Positions 1 through 7,925 of a stretch of 52,458 bases of DNA are shown in pieces. The DNA is from an uncultured Lachnospira sp. (GTDB lineage Bacteria > Bacillota > Clostridia > Lachnospirales > Lachnospiraceae). The notes under the pieces were generated by a model. It worked only from the letters and a program-made list of their open reading frames with translations. It searched no databases and was not told where the DNA came from. Position numbers and translations under genes: made by a program. Within the stretch, counting starts at the first letter, position 1, and every line of letters begins with the position of its first letter. The stretch lies in assembly GCA_946186125.1 (NCBI GenBank), contig CAMHLZ010000026.1, positions 1 to 52,458 of the forward strand. The letters run 5' to 3'.

Positions 1-1
1 A

Positions 2-253
2 GATTTGATATATATTTCAGAAAATGTTGAGAAGGTAACGATTGATTCAGATAATATTCATATAGATGACTTTTTGGCAAATGGATTGATTTATAGTATA
101 GATGGGGGATTTGCATATACTGATAAATCGTATGATCTTGTTGAATACGGAATTCAAAGAGGGCATAATGTAAGAAGACCTAGAAAAAAACCAGAAAGAC
201 AAATATTGGCGATAACTACAGATGAAGAAATTGAAGCAATGTTTAAACTTTGA
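2..253 (+). CDS. C-terminal end of an unrecognised protein (runs off the left edge)
   Basis: The reading frame is open from the window edge to a TGA at 251-253, so only the last 83 or so residues are visible. There is no ribosome binding site before any internal start, so this is most likely the 3' end of a longer gene. The tail is basic in the middle (a RRPRKKPER stretch) and acidic near the end (TTDEEIEAMF). I recognise no domain. It is followed 130 bases later by a toxin-type small gene on the same strand. Confidence 0.5.
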   Translation, partial: DLIYISENVEKVTIDSDNIHIDDFLANGLIYSIDGGFAYTDKSYDLVEYGIQRGHNVRRPRKKPERQILAITTDEEIEAMFKL

Positions 254-382
254 AATAGTTATTGCTAGCAAATGATTAATTGTGTTAGAATATCGTTTAA
301 GGAAAGTACCCATGACAGGGTGGTAGCCTCCCGAGTTTATGATACCGGTTTACCGGAATACATAGGAAGGGAGGTGGCGCCG

Positions 383-517
383 ATGACGGCTTATGAGATC
401 ATTTCGATTTTCATTGGGATATTAGCATTGTTGATGTCCTTTGGTAGCTTGATTGTAGCGTTGCTTGCCTTTCTCGATAAAGAGAAAAGCTCTTCGAGGA
501 AGAGCAGGCGAAAATAA
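383..517 (+). CDS. Holin-like small membrane toxin, type I toxin-antitoxin (44 aa)
   Basis: A 44-residue protein made of one hydrophobic helix (about residues 5-31) followed by a charged Lys/Arg/Ser tail (DKEKSSSRKSRRK). This is the build of the Firmicutes putative holin-like toxins (Hol_Tox family, relatives of TxpA/BsrG), which insert in the membrane and are silenced by an antisense RNA. ATG 383 is preceded by GGAGGTGGC at a good distance; an in-frame ATG at 272 exists but has no ribosome binding site and would add an unrelated leader. The gene is followed at once by stacked hairpins (522-609), the usual 3' arrangement of these loci, where an antisense antitoxin RNA would start. The toxin assignment rests on family resemblance; the antitoxin RNA is inferred. 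Confidence 0.7.
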   Translation: MTAYEIISIFIGILALLMSFGSLIVALLAFLDKEKSSSRKSRRK

Positions 518-521
518 AAAT

Positions 522-549
522 GCCTATCCTGTCTGCCAACAGGATAGGC
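522..549 (+). terminator. Strong hairpin after the toxin gene
   Basis: Eleven-base stem (522-532 with 539-549, arms GCCTATCCTGT and ACAGGATAGGC) with a six-base loop, followed by a second small palindrome at 552-565. There is no long T-run directly after it, so it may be a stabilising 3' structure or part of an overlapping antisense RNA rather than a simple terminator. Confidence 0.55.
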
Positions 550-584
550 GGTGTCCTTAAGGACATTAATTAACCTAAACTCGG

Positions 585-617
585 AGCATCCACCTTTGGA
601 GTGGGTGCTTTCTGTTT
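585..617 (+). terminator. Rho-independent terminator closing the toxin unit
   Basis: The arms AGCATCCAC (585-593) and GTGGGTGCT (601-609) pair with one G-U, and are followed by a T-rich stretch (TTCTGTTT). It separates the toxin unit from the convergent XRE repressor gene. Confidence 0.6.
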
Positions 618-662
618 ACTTAAATATTATCATGTTATGTTTGATATTTCAAGAAGTTTCGT

Positions 663-1202
663 TCAATTTGGGGAAACTTTCACAGTAAGTCTGTCAGTTC
701 CCTTCTTCACTACCATACTATCATCAAGCAGGTGTTGCTTGATTTCTTCAATGTTTTCATTTATATGCTGTAAACTGGCATTGTATTCTTCTTCTGAATA
801 TTCATCTTTGGCATTCATCAGATTTTCTCGGATTTCTAAAACTTTCATATAAGTACATAATTTTTTGTTAATAATATTGCTTTTAAAGGACATCTTTACA
901 GTGGAAGGTATGAAGTTACCTTCTTCGTCCTTTTCTGCCTCGAATTTCATATCAATCTGATCGTCCAGCTTAAACAGTAAGGACAACACATCTGAAACAG
1001 TTTCTATATCAAAATCCATAAAAATATTGATGCTGATACCTAATGCGTTGGCAATCTTCAGTAGCTGATCTGGCTTTGGATTGCGAATACCATATTCATA
1101 TTTCTTAATTGTAGCGGAGTTTATGCCGGACAGTTGACCGAGCATTTCCTGCGATATTCCACGCATATTGCGAAAATATTTAATCTTTTCCCCAGTAGTC
1201 AT
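663..1202 (-). CDS. XRE-family helix-turn-helix transcriptional regulator (179 aa)
   Basis: Residues 1-60 form a Cro/C1-type HTH domain: GEKIKYFRNMRGISQEMLGQ, then SGINSATIKKYEYG, then the typical LLKIANALGI. The rest (about 65-179) is a charged helical domain I do not recognise, likely for dimerisation. The start at 1202 is chosen because an AGGAGCT site lies 8 bases upstream; the frame is open further upstream but those residues would cross the promoter. Two copies of an ACACA/TGTGT inverted repeat (1250-1261 and 1290-1301) lie upstream, so autoregulation is likely. Such small repressors are usual in phage or integrative-element lysogeny modules; the genes it controlled appear to be gone. 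Confidence 0.8.
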   Translation of the reverse strand: MTTGEKIKYFRNMRGISQEMLGQLSGINSATIKKYEYGIRNPKPDQLLKIANALGISINIFMDFDIETVSDVLSLLFKLDDQIDMKFEAEKDEEGNFIPSTVKMSFKSNIINKKLCTYMKVLEIRENLMNAKDEYSEEEYNASLQHINENIEEIKQHLLDDSMVVKKGTDRLTVKVSPN

Positions 1203-1249
1203 GAAAACAGCTCCTTTATGTTTTGATAAAACTATTCTATCACATTGGG

Positions 1250-1310
1250 ACACATTTGTGTATAAAAAATTAAAATAAATACTTGACAGACACAAATGTG
1301 TACTTATATT
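1250..1310. promoter_or_regulatory. Twin operators and a divergent promoter upstream of the XRE repressor
   Basis: ACACATTTGTGT at 1250-1261 and its exact reverse complement ACACAAATGTGT at 1290-1301 have centres 40 bp apart, about four helical turns. On the + strand TTGACA (1283-1288) and TATATT (1305-1310) with a 16-base spacer form a good promoter, and the second operator lies inside its spacer. This points rightward into transposase debris, so its natural target seems lost. Binding by the adjacent repressor is inference. Confidence 0.55.
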
Positions 1311-1578
1311 TATGAACAGTAAGATTACTAAGGTTTATTCCCTTACGTTCCAAATATACTTTCATGCTTCTGTATCCGGCTACACCATTATGCTCATGAT
1401 ATATTTCCTGTATCATCTCCTTTGTTTTCTGTTTCTGTGCACAATAATCAGACTTCCTGTTTTTTAGAAAGTTATAATATGCATTTGGAACTATATGTAA
1501 TCTTTTTAACAACCATCGCATAAATGTATACGTACAATTTTTTCTTAAACTCTGGTTCATAGTTTCATGGCATAACAA
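1310..1578 (-). pseudogene. IS3-family transposase OrfB, N-terminal fragment
   Basis: The translation contains the typical N-terminal part of IS3/IS150 OrfB: LHIVPNAYYNFLKNR (the LGVSRSTYYxxL region), EMIQEIYHEHNGVAGYRSM (the GYRRI region) and GINLSNLTVHK. It breaks off after that, before the DDE catalytic core, into promoter sequence of the XRE gene. About 90 residues of a roughly 280-residue protein remain, so it cannot be active. Confidence 0.7.
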
Positions 1579-1647
1579 AATCCTTCTTTCTTTGATTTTG
1601 ATATTATATCTTAAAAGCCACTTGTGTTACAACTATATTATACCACT

Positions 1648-1964
1648 TCACTTTTTAGTTTTAATTCTATGATTAAATTCGTTTGCTGCCTTGGACGGTT
1701 TTATATCCTTAGAGGGTGGCAGTGATGAATTTGAGCTGTCATTATTGATAATACGTCTAAGACGTTCGTTATCATCTTTTAACCTGGTATTTTCAATTTT
1801 TAAAGCTGAATTTTCTTTTTCCAGAGAATCTATTTTATCGTTAAGATGACTAATTTCAATCTTGTGTTCTATTTTTGTGTTTTCAAGGGTGGATTCCATC
1901 TTATCCAGTCTATTCATAGTTTCTTCCAGTTGTTTAAAATATCGCGACTATAATCTGATTTCAT
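1648..1964 (-). pseudogene. IS66-family transposase TnpC, N-terminal fragment with frameshift
   Basis: An N-terminal leucine-zipper-like coiled coil (residues with heptads of L/I between EKENSALKIENTRLKDD) is followed by NNDSSNSSLPPSKD, the hallmark NSSxPPS motif of IS66 TnpC. The original start is probably ATG 1964 (preceded by AAAGGAGAAG). A one-base loss in the first 12 codons, near 1940-1945, shifts the frame, so only the part from 1917 reads through. The protein stops at 1648, before the zinc-finger and DDE domains. A C-terminal fragment of the same family lies at 3955-4407 on the other strand. Confidence 0.75.
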
Positions 1965-2436
1965 GAAAATCTTCTCCTTTCAAACTGATAACACCATAAT
2001 AACACAACAATCCGTTTTTGGCGAATGTATGAATTTTTGCATTCGTCATAATGACGGTGGATAAACTGAATAATTTTTGTGGTATTCCGTGAATAAAAAG
2101 AGTAAATATTTGAAAAAGTCATCATCTATGCATATAAGTTGAAAAACTTATACACAATTTCAAAATCTATATGACAAGAATCAATTAAAAAAAATCTTTT
2201 GGTGGATAAGTCTCACCAAAAGATTTTTTATTTTCTCTATTTTGACTATATAGATAATCCCCCGGCTGAACTGTTACTAAAAATGAATGAAATAATAAAA
2301 AAAGTCTTGACAATAAATAAATATATATATAATAATTGTGCTTGTAGCTTGGTAATATCGAGGTGCGGGTTGCCAGTCATGATTTGCATAATACATAATA
2401 GACGAAGCTTCGCAAATCAACTAAGGAGAAACCGCT
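1965..2436. other. Intergenic stretch with a terminator and a promoter, no gene
   Basis: No convincing gene is present. It contains the hairpin at 2189-2229 and, toward the right end, a promoter-like TTGACA (2307-2312) followed by an AT-repeat with TATAAT (2328-2333, spacer 15) that would serve the secreted-protein gene at 2437 with a leader of about 100 bases. The rest is AT-rich filler beside the IS66 remnant. Confidence 0.5.
2189..2229 (+). terminator. Bidirectional rho-independent terminator
   Basis: A 16-base stem (2189-2204 with 2214-2229) with a 9-base loop; A-run on the left arm and T-run on the right arm, so it can work in both directions. Confidence 0.8.
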
Positions 2437-2802
2437 ATGAAAAAATTTAAGAGAGTAACTATTGTATTAAGTATGTTTATTTGTATATTCTGTATAACTG
2501 CATTTGCAAATGCAGGAAGCTATACTTCAACGTATGAAATGACAGGTGGAGTGTTTTCTAAATGGATTCATCCTACTAGTAAATGTACGATTACTGTATA
2601 TCCTAAATCTGGCACTGATGGGCAGGATATGGGAGTGATTTGGGCGAAGAAAACTGCTTTGGGATGGGATGGAAAGCAAAAATGGACTTCATCAACTCAA
2701 CCCGGAACTGTAACTTTTAAGTCAAGTAAAAAAAGAAAGGTATGGTTGAGAAATTATACAGGATTCAAATGGACAGGTAGTGTATCATTTACGTGGGATT
2801 AG
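2437..2802 (+). CDS. Small secreted protein of unknown function (121 aa)
   Basis: A clear Sec signal peptide (basic MKKFKR, hydrophobic core to about residue 22, AFANA cleavage region near 26) leads into a mature domain of about 95 residues rich in Trp, Thr, Ser and Lys, with one Cys. The end (KVWLRNYTGFKWTGSVSFTW) has alternating aromatic and hydrophilic residues, which suggests a beta-sandwich. AAGGAG lies 8 bases before the ATG. The next gene (VanZ-like) begins within 10 bases, so the two form an operon. The domain is not one I know; a bacteriocin-like or surface role is possible but unproven. Confidence 0.7.
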   Translation: MKKFKRVTIVLSMFICIFCITAFANAGSYTSTYEMTGGVFSKWIHPTSKCTITVYPKSGTDGQDMGVIWAKKTALGWDGKQKWTSSTQPGTVTFKSSKKRKVWLRNYTGFKWTGSVSFTWD

Positions 2803-2811
2803 GTGGAAAAT

Positions 2812-3402
2812 ATGTTTATAGTTGATATTCACGGTACTATAATATTACTAGTATTAATATTGTGCTGTTTGATAACATTTTTTGTTTGCAAGTTAAAAGA
2901 GTGTAAATACAGATTTGGATTTTATTTGTTGCTCGAGTGTTATATTTTGTTAATGATTAAAGTGGTAATTATGCCTATATTCATTATGAACAGTAGTACA
3001 CGTGAAGAGTTTTTTAAACATATGGAAAAAAGCATAGTATACAATGTGCAGATTATACCGTTGAGAAGTTTTTTAAATATACTTTCAGTCAGCTCTTTTT
3101 CATCGATGATTCAAATTGTTGGTAATATAATATTACTTATGCCGATTGCGTTTATTGTAGTTTGGTTGATTGAAGGTAGTCGGAAATGGTTTGTTGTAGG
3201 TTTTGGATTATTGATAACAATACTGATAGAAGCTGTTCAATATGTGATAAATATTACTACAATGTATCCGTGTCACGCTGTTGATATCGATGATATAATA
3301 TTAAATTATTGTGGATATTTATTGGCAGTGATGCTAATTTATCAGATAAAACGAAATACACCTGATATATTTTTTAGAGTAAAAAAATGTTTTGTAAAAT
3401 AA
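2812..3402 (+). CDS. VanZ-like integral membrane protein (196 aa)
   Basis: Five hydrophobic segments (about residues 8-28, 35-57, 100-122, 127-148 and 165-185) and the family's conserved stretches: NVQIIPLR near 80, GNIILLMPIAF near 105, the IEAVQY helix and DIDDIILNYCGYL near 160. VanZ-family proteins are membrane proteins; VanZ itself lowers teicoplanin susceptibility, but most members have no known role. ATG 2812 is preferred over GTG 2803 because AGGTGG sits 5 bases before it. The gene directly follows the small secreted protein, so a joint role such as protection against or anchoring of that protein is conceivable. Confidence 0.75.
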   Translation: MFIVDIHGTIILLVLILCCLITFFVCKLKECKYRFGFYLLLECYILLMIKVVIMPIFIMNSSTREEFFKHMEKSIVYNVQIIPLRSFLNILSVSSFSSMIQIVGNIILLMPIAFIVVWLIEGSRKWFVVGFGLLITILIEAVQYVINITTMYPCHAVDIDDIILNYCGYLLAVMLIYQIKRNTPDIFFRVKKCFVK

Positions 3403-3413
3403 CTGAGAAAATG

Positions 3414-3448
3414 CGGGCAGTATTGGTCTTACATACCAATACTGCCCG
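3414..3448 (+). terminator. Hairpin terminator after the VanZ-like gene
   Basis: Perfect 14-base stem (CGGGCAGTATTGGT 3414-3427 with 3435-3448) and a 7-base loop. The following T-run is short (TGTTTATGG). Confidence 0.65.
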
Positions 3449-3524
3449 TGTTTATGGAAATCCAATACTATTTCACTTTTTCACCATTAACATAGTTGAA
3501 TCAGAATCAATGGTTATATTAATT

Positions 3525-3905
3525 TCACCAGTTGCCATTATGTGTCTTTGTCATGTTTCCGGTTAGAGATGAATTTGTTATCGTAACACTGTTTTTACCT
3601 TCAACTACAACAGCTTCACTGTTATTAGATATAAGTTCAGCACCGTCAACTACAATATTTGCAGTTGAATATATTGCGGGACTTCCAAGTCCGTTACTTA
3701 CATATTTGCCACCACTTACATTTAGATTTCCGCCACCTCTGTCGCTTCTTATGGCAGCTGACGAATTTCCGGTAGTTTCAACATCGAGATTTGATGCATT
3801 TAAGGTTGCACCGCCTGTTACCATAAGCCCGCCGGAATTGTTGCTTGAGGTCACAATCTTTGAATCAGAAACATTTACAATAGTTCCTTCTCCCGTCAGA
3901 TGTAT
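3525..3905 (-). pseudogene. Fragment of a beta-helix surface protein
   Basis: The minus strand encodes repeated short strands with Asn and Gly turns: GEGTIVNVSDSKIVTSSNNS, SSAAIRSDRGGGNLNVSGG, SPAIYSTANIVVDGAEL and SEAVVVEGKNSVTITNSSL. This pattern is known from large Lachnospiraceae cell-surface proteins with a right-handed beta-helix. Upstream, near 3900-3960, the next coding block (TSDTTLSSETYTSD) is in another frame, so there is a frameshift or small deletion. No start codon, signal peptide or C-terminal anchor remains. A long open frame on the opposite strand (3532 onward) is only its shadow. Confidence 0.6.
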
Positions 3906-3954
3906 AAGTTTCAGAAGAAAGTGTGGTGTCAGATGTTATGGTAGTATTAAAGCA

Positions 3955-4407
3955 ATGGGCAAAGGAAATAAAAAAGCTATCGAATCCTCAGTTGCCTACA
4001 AGGCACTGGTGAGAATCGGAGCGATTTATAAGCTGGAAGAAGGCTTAAAAACACTTTCTCCGGAAGAGCGTTCAAAAGAGAGACAATCTTCAATCAGACC
4101 GTTGGTTGAAAAATACTTTGCGTGGATAAAAGAAGTTCTTGCAAGCGGTGCCGTTCTTCCTAAGAGTGAGACAGCAAAAGGTTTAAAATACAGTATCAAT
4201 CAGGAAGAATATCTGAAGGTGTTTTTGACAGATGGTGAAGTTCCTATTGATGATTCTGCATCGGAGCGTGCGTTAAGAAATTTTACAATAGGTCGAAAAA
4301 ATTGGGTAACTATAAACACTGTCCGTGGAGCACAGGCAAGTGCCATTAAACAGGCAAATGAAGCAATTATCCAGATAAGTGACCGTTTTCTTCTTGACAT
4401 TTATTAG
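3955..4407 (+). pseudogene. IS66-family transposase TnpC, C-terminal fragment
   Basis: The + strand shows the C-terminal part of the IS66 DDE domain: VRIGAIYKLEEGLKTLSPEE, GLKYSINQEEYLKVFLTDGE, VPIDDSASERALRNFTIGRK (the conserved DN.AERAIRPFxIGRKNW block) and NWVTINTVRGAQASA. After GAQASAI the sequence no longer matches the usual end and the frame runs to TAG at 4405. The N-terminal half lies inverted at 1648-1964. Upstream the frame continues only as antisense of the beta-helix fragment, so the apparent 291-residue protein is an artefact. Confidence 0.75.
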
Positions 4408-4446
4408 GAGTGATTATATAATGTCATAAGGTTAGTGAATACTAAC
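4394..4446 (+). promoter_or_regulatory. Consensus promoter with iron-box-like operator for the ABC/FtsX operon
   Basis: TTGACA (4394-4399), a 17-base spacer and TATAAT (4417-4422) make a near-perfect sigma-A promoter. The palindrome GTTAGTGAATACTAAC (4431-4446) sits just past the expected start of transcription, where a repressor would block it. The half-site GTTAG/CTAAC resembles the DtxR/IdeR box core (GGTTAGNCTAACC). Confidence 0.7.
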
Positions 4447-4473
4447 TAACGTATAGAAAAAGAGGTGAATAAC

Positions 4474-5178
4474 ATGGAAAACTTTCTTGAGATCAAAGAA
4501 TTGAAGAAAAGCTTTGGAAACGGAGAAACAAAACAGGATGTATTAAGGGGGATGGACTTCACCGTTAAGAAAGGTGAGTTCTGTGTACTTCTCGGTCCTT
4601 CGGGTTCCGGTAAGTCTACTCTTCTTAATATCATAGGTGGAATTGATACACCTGATTCGGGGTATGTAAGTATTAATGGGGACAAGTTAGAAGACATGAG
4701 CGAAAAGCAGCTGACACAGTACAGAAGGAAACATTTAGGCTATGTATTCCAGATGTATAATCTGATACCGAATCTTAACGTGAAAGAGAACATTGAGGTA
4801 GGCGCATATCTGTCGGATAATCCGCTTGATGTTGAAGAGGTTATAACCACCTTAGGCCTTCAGGACCACAAGTATAAGTATCCTAATCAGTTATCTGGAG
4901 GACAGCAGCAGAGAGTGTCAATTGGAAGAGCAGTAGTGAAGAATCCGGACATTTTAATGTGCGATGAGCCGACTGGTGCATTGGATTACAAGACTTCTAA
5001 GGAAATTTTGTCGCTTATAGAGGATTGCAACAGAAAGTATAATAGTACAATCATAATGGTTACGCATAATGAGGCTATAAAATATATGGCAGATCATGTT
5101 ATCAAACTAAGGGATGGAGTGGTACGTCATAATGATATAAATGATAAGAAGATTCCGGCTTCAGAGCTTGACTGGTAA
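4474..5178 (+). CDS. ABC transporter ATP-binding protein, MacB/LolD type (234 aa)
   Basis: A complete ABC ATPase: Walker A GPSGSGKST at 41-49, Q-loop near FQMYNL, signature LSGGQQQR near 138, Walker B ILMCDEPTGALD near 160 and switch MVTHNEA. The QMYNL and EPTGALD forms are typical of ATPases that drive FtsX/MacB-type permeases, and such a permease follows 13 bases downstream. The start at 4474 has AGAGGTG 6 bases upstream; an earlier in-frame GTG overlaps that site. The iron-box-like operator at 4431-4446 suggests metal-dependent control. The substrate is unknown: export of a peptide, lipid or siderophore-like molecule is possible. Confidence 0.88.
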   Translation: MENFLEIKELKKSFGNGETKQDVLRGMDFTVKKGEFCVLLGPSGSGKSTLLNIIGGIDTPDSGYVSINGDKLEDMSEKQLTQYRRKHLGYVFQMYNLIPNLNVKENIEVGAYLSDNPLDVEEVITTLGLQDHKYKYPNQLSGGQQQRVSIGRAVVKNPDILMCDEPTGALDYKTSKEILSLIEDCNRKYNSTIIMVTHNEAIKYMADHVIKLRDGVVRHNDINDKKIPASELDW

Positions 5179-5191
5179 GGGGGCGTTTAAA

Positions 5192-7888
5192 ATGAGAAAT
5201 CCACTTATAAAAAGAATCCCCAAAGAACTCCTATCTGAATGGCACAAATATATAGTTATAATACTGTTTATGATTCTTATGATAGGTCTGGTGTCAGGAA
5301 TGTATGTCGGACATGACAGTATGCTCGCTTCGATAGAAAAAGGTAAAGAAAAACTTAATCTTGAGGATGGTTCATTTGAACTTAATAAAAAGGCGTCAGA
5401 GGAACTGATTGCAGGAATTGAATCGGGTGAAATGGCGGATGTTCGTCAGTACTATATTGATGAAGGAATGAAAGAGGCTGATAAAGAGGTTGAGAAGGCT
5501 GCACGGGAAGAACTTCAAATTCAGGTTGAAGACAATATTAAGCAGATGGTAAGAGCGCAGTGTGAAGACTATGGCATAACTGATGAACAGATCATTGAGA
5601 ATAAGACACAGGAAGCTATGGGTGAGAATCTTGAAAGTGCTTTAAAAGAAGCAAAAGAATCAGACGAGTATAAGAAGACTATAGAAGAAGCCAAAGGGGA
5701 AGCACATAAAGAAGTAGAGAAAAAGGTAGATGAGAAATGGGATGAGATAGCAGCTGAATACGGATTAAATGATGAAGGTTTTGAATCTGTTTCCATCAAG
5801 GTTTATGACGATTTTTACAGGAATGAAAACGAAGACTTTGATAATGACGGAACTACCGATGCAACCATAAGAATTTTCTCTGACGATGTTGAGATTGATA
5901 AGGCGGAAATAATAGAAGGTAAGGCTCCGGAAACTGATAATGAAATTGCTATAGACAGAATGCATGCCGATAATGTAGGTGTGAAGGTAGGAGATACGAT
6001 TACTGTTGGAGTTAAACAATTCGAGGTAGTCGGACTACTTTCGTACGTTAATTATCTGACATTGCATGAGTCAAATACGGATCTGATGTTTGATGCGTTT
6101 GGGTTTGATGTAGCAATGATGACACCTGAAGGATTTGATTCTCTAAGCTCCAGAGTCCATTACAATTATGCTTATCTATATGATGAGAAGCCTGCTGATA
6201 AAGAGGCGGAGTCTGATTATGCTGAGAATTTTCTCAAGAGTCTTGTTACACAGACGTTGGTAAATGATAACAAGATAGAAGGCTTTCTTCCGGAATATAT
6301 CAGACAGGCATCTAATTTTGCACCATCTGATATTGAGGGAGATACTACAGGTACAGGTATTCTTTGTTATATTCTTATTGCCGTTATAGCATTTATCTTT
6401 GCGATAACCATCGGTAATACTATTGAGAAAGAAGCGACGGTTATTGGAACACTTCGGGCTTCAGGATATACAAAAGGAGAACTTGTTTTTCACTATATGT
6501 CTATGCCTTTCATAGTAACTTTAATAGGTGCTGTGCTTGGTAATATCCTTGGATATACACTTTTTGAGGATGTGGCAGTTAATCTGTATTATGAAAGCTA
6601 CAGCCTGCCTGCATGTGGAATAGTATGGAGTCCGGTTGCCCTTGTCAAGACAACGGTGATTCCTCTTATACTGATGTTTTTTATCAATTTGTTTGTTATC
6701 ATTAATAAATTGAAGCTGAGTCCGCTTAAGTTTTTAAGGCGAGACCTTAAGAGAACCAAGCATTCCAAGGCGAAAAGAATCCCATCATGGTCATTTCTTG
6801 CGAGATTTCGTTTAAGGAATGTATTTCAGAATCTTCCGAATTATTTTCTGTTGATATTTGGAGTTATATTTATTGAGTTGATGTTGAGTTTTGCGTTTGG
6901 TGTACCCGATTCACTTACCAACTACAAGGAAAAAGCACCGTCGATGATATTCGCTGATTATCAGTATATGTTGATGGGAAGTGAGGATGATGATGGTAAC
7001 GAAATAGTAACATCAGAAGAAAGTGCAGAGCGTTTCAGTACGGCTTCACTTATGTATCCAAAAGATGAGCATCAGACGTTCAGGGAAGGTTTTGGAAGCG
7101 GAGAAGATGAGTCTGTAACAGTATACGGAATCATACCTGATAGCAGATACGTTGATATAGGTAAAGGACTTTCCCAAGATGAAGTATATATATCAAGTGC
7201 TTTTGCGTCGAAGTTCGACATAAAAGAAGGAAACACAATAACTCTTCATGAGGAGTATGAAAACAAAAAGTATCATTTTGCAGTAAAAGGTGTTGTGGAA
7301 TATGATGGCGGAGTTGCAGTGTTTATGCCTAATGAAGAATTTAATAGGGTGTTTGATAAAAAAGAAGGCGATTTCTCCGGATATTTTTCTGAGAATAAGA
7401 TAAATGATATCGATGACAAATACATAGCGATTGTAATTACGGTAGATGATATAACCAAGGTAACCAGACAGCTTGAACATTCAATGGGAAGTATGTTTGA
7501 AGTATTCAAATATGTCCTTGTAGTTCTTGCCGCAGCACTCATTTATCTGCTTACTAAGATAATAATAGAAAAAAATGAGAATGCCATATCCATGGTTAAA
7601 ATCCTGGGATTTAAAAATGGTGAGATTGCATCGTTGTATATTGTGCCTACAGCAATCATTGTAGTCCTCGTATCAATACTAAGCTTTGTTGTAGGATTCT
7701 TTTTAATGATATACATATTTAAGATTTTCATGATGTCGATGGATGGCTGGTTTGAATTCTGTATGAAGCCTGTATCTATGATGCTTTCAATAGTATATCT
7801 TCTCGTCGGATATGCTGTAGTGTCGGTGATTGATTATATAAGAATTAGGAGAATACCGATGAGTGATGCACTGAAAAATGTAGAGTAA
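5192..7888 (+). CDS. Large ABC transporter permease, FtsX/MacB type (898 aa)
   Basis: One N-terminal membrane helix (about 20-40), a long extracytoplasmic part, a block of three or four helices (about 390-520), another helix near 555-575 that starts a second extracytoplasmic domain, and three C-terminal helices (about 765-885). The FtsX-type hallmark appears twice (EATVIGTLRASGYTKGELV and ENAISMVKILGFKNGEIA). Residues about 95-190 are an unusual, very acidic/basic coiled-coil insert (many EAxKE and EKxV heptads). ATG 5192 is used with AAGGGGG upstream. It partners the ATPase ending at 5178, and the operon ends at a hairpin at 7894. The long insert may be a periplasm-like arm for a partner protein; that is inference. 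Confidence 0.85.
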   Translation: MRNPLIKRIPKELLSEWHKYIVIILFMILMIGLVSGMYVGHDSMLASIEKGKEKLNLEDGSFELNKKASEELIAGIESGEMADVRQYYIDEGMKEADKEVEKAAREELQIQVEDNIKQMVRAQCEDYGITDEQIIENKTQEAMGENLESALKEAKESDEYKKTIEEAKGEAHKEVEKKVDEKWDEIAAEYGLNDEGFESVSIKVYDDFYRNENEDFDNDGTTDATIRIFSDDVEIDKAEIIEGKAPETDNEIAIDRMHADNVGVKVGDTITVGVKQFEVVGLLSYVNYLTLHESNTDLMFDAFGFDVAMMTPEGFDSLSSRVHYNYAYLYDEKPADKEAESDYAENFLKSLVTQTLVNDNKIEGFLPEYIRQASNFAPSDIEGDTTGTGILCYILIAVIAFIFAITIGNTIEKEATVIGTLRASGYTKGELVFHYMSMPFIVTLIGAVLGNILGYTLFEDVAVNLYYESYSLPACGIVWSPVALVKTTVIPLILMFFINLFVIINKLKLSPLKFLRRDLKRTKHSKAKRIPSWSFLARFRLRNVFQNLPNYFLLIFGVIFIELMLSFAFGVPDSLTNYKEKAPSMIFADYQYMLMGSEDDDGNEIVTSEESAERFSTASLMYPKDEHQTFREGFGSGEDESVTVYGIIPDSRYVDIGKGLSQDEVYISSAFASKFDIKEGNTITLHEEYENKKYHFAVKGVVEYDGGVAVFMPNEEFNRVFDKKEGDFSGYFSENKINDIDDKYIAIVITVDDITKVTRQLEHSMGSMFEVFKYVLVVLAAALIYLLTKIIIEKNENAISMVKILGFKNGEIASLYIVPTAIIVVLVSILSFVVGFFLMIYIFKIFMMSMDGWFEFCMKPVSMMLSIVYLLVGYAVVSVIDYIRIRRIPMSDALKNVE

Positions 7889-7893
7889 AATTA

Positions 7894-7922
7894 AGAGAGT
7901 TAGCTAAGCTAACTCTCTTTTT
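7894..7922 (+). terminator. Rho-independent terminator of the ABC/FtsX operon
   Basis: The arms AGAGAGTTAGCT and AGCTAACTCTCT (7894-7905, 7907-7918) are followed by T-rich sequence. The top of the stem contains GTTAGC/GCTAAC, the same half-site as the nearby iron-box-like operators. Confidence 0.8.
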
Positions 7923-7925
7923 CTT

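Noticed and set aside
601-852. Open frame on the + strand opposite the XRE gene
   Set aside because: Antisense of the regulator's coding sequence with composition typical of a shadow frame.
2199-2450. Open frame of 83 residues
   Set aside because: It begins inside a terminator hairpin, has no ribosome binding site and crosses the promoter and start of the secreted-protein gene.
3532-4407. Open reading frame of 291 residues on the + strand
   Set aside because: Its first half is the antisense of the beta-helix surface protein fragment; only the second half is coding (IS66 transposase C-terminus). It is an accidental fusion of frames.
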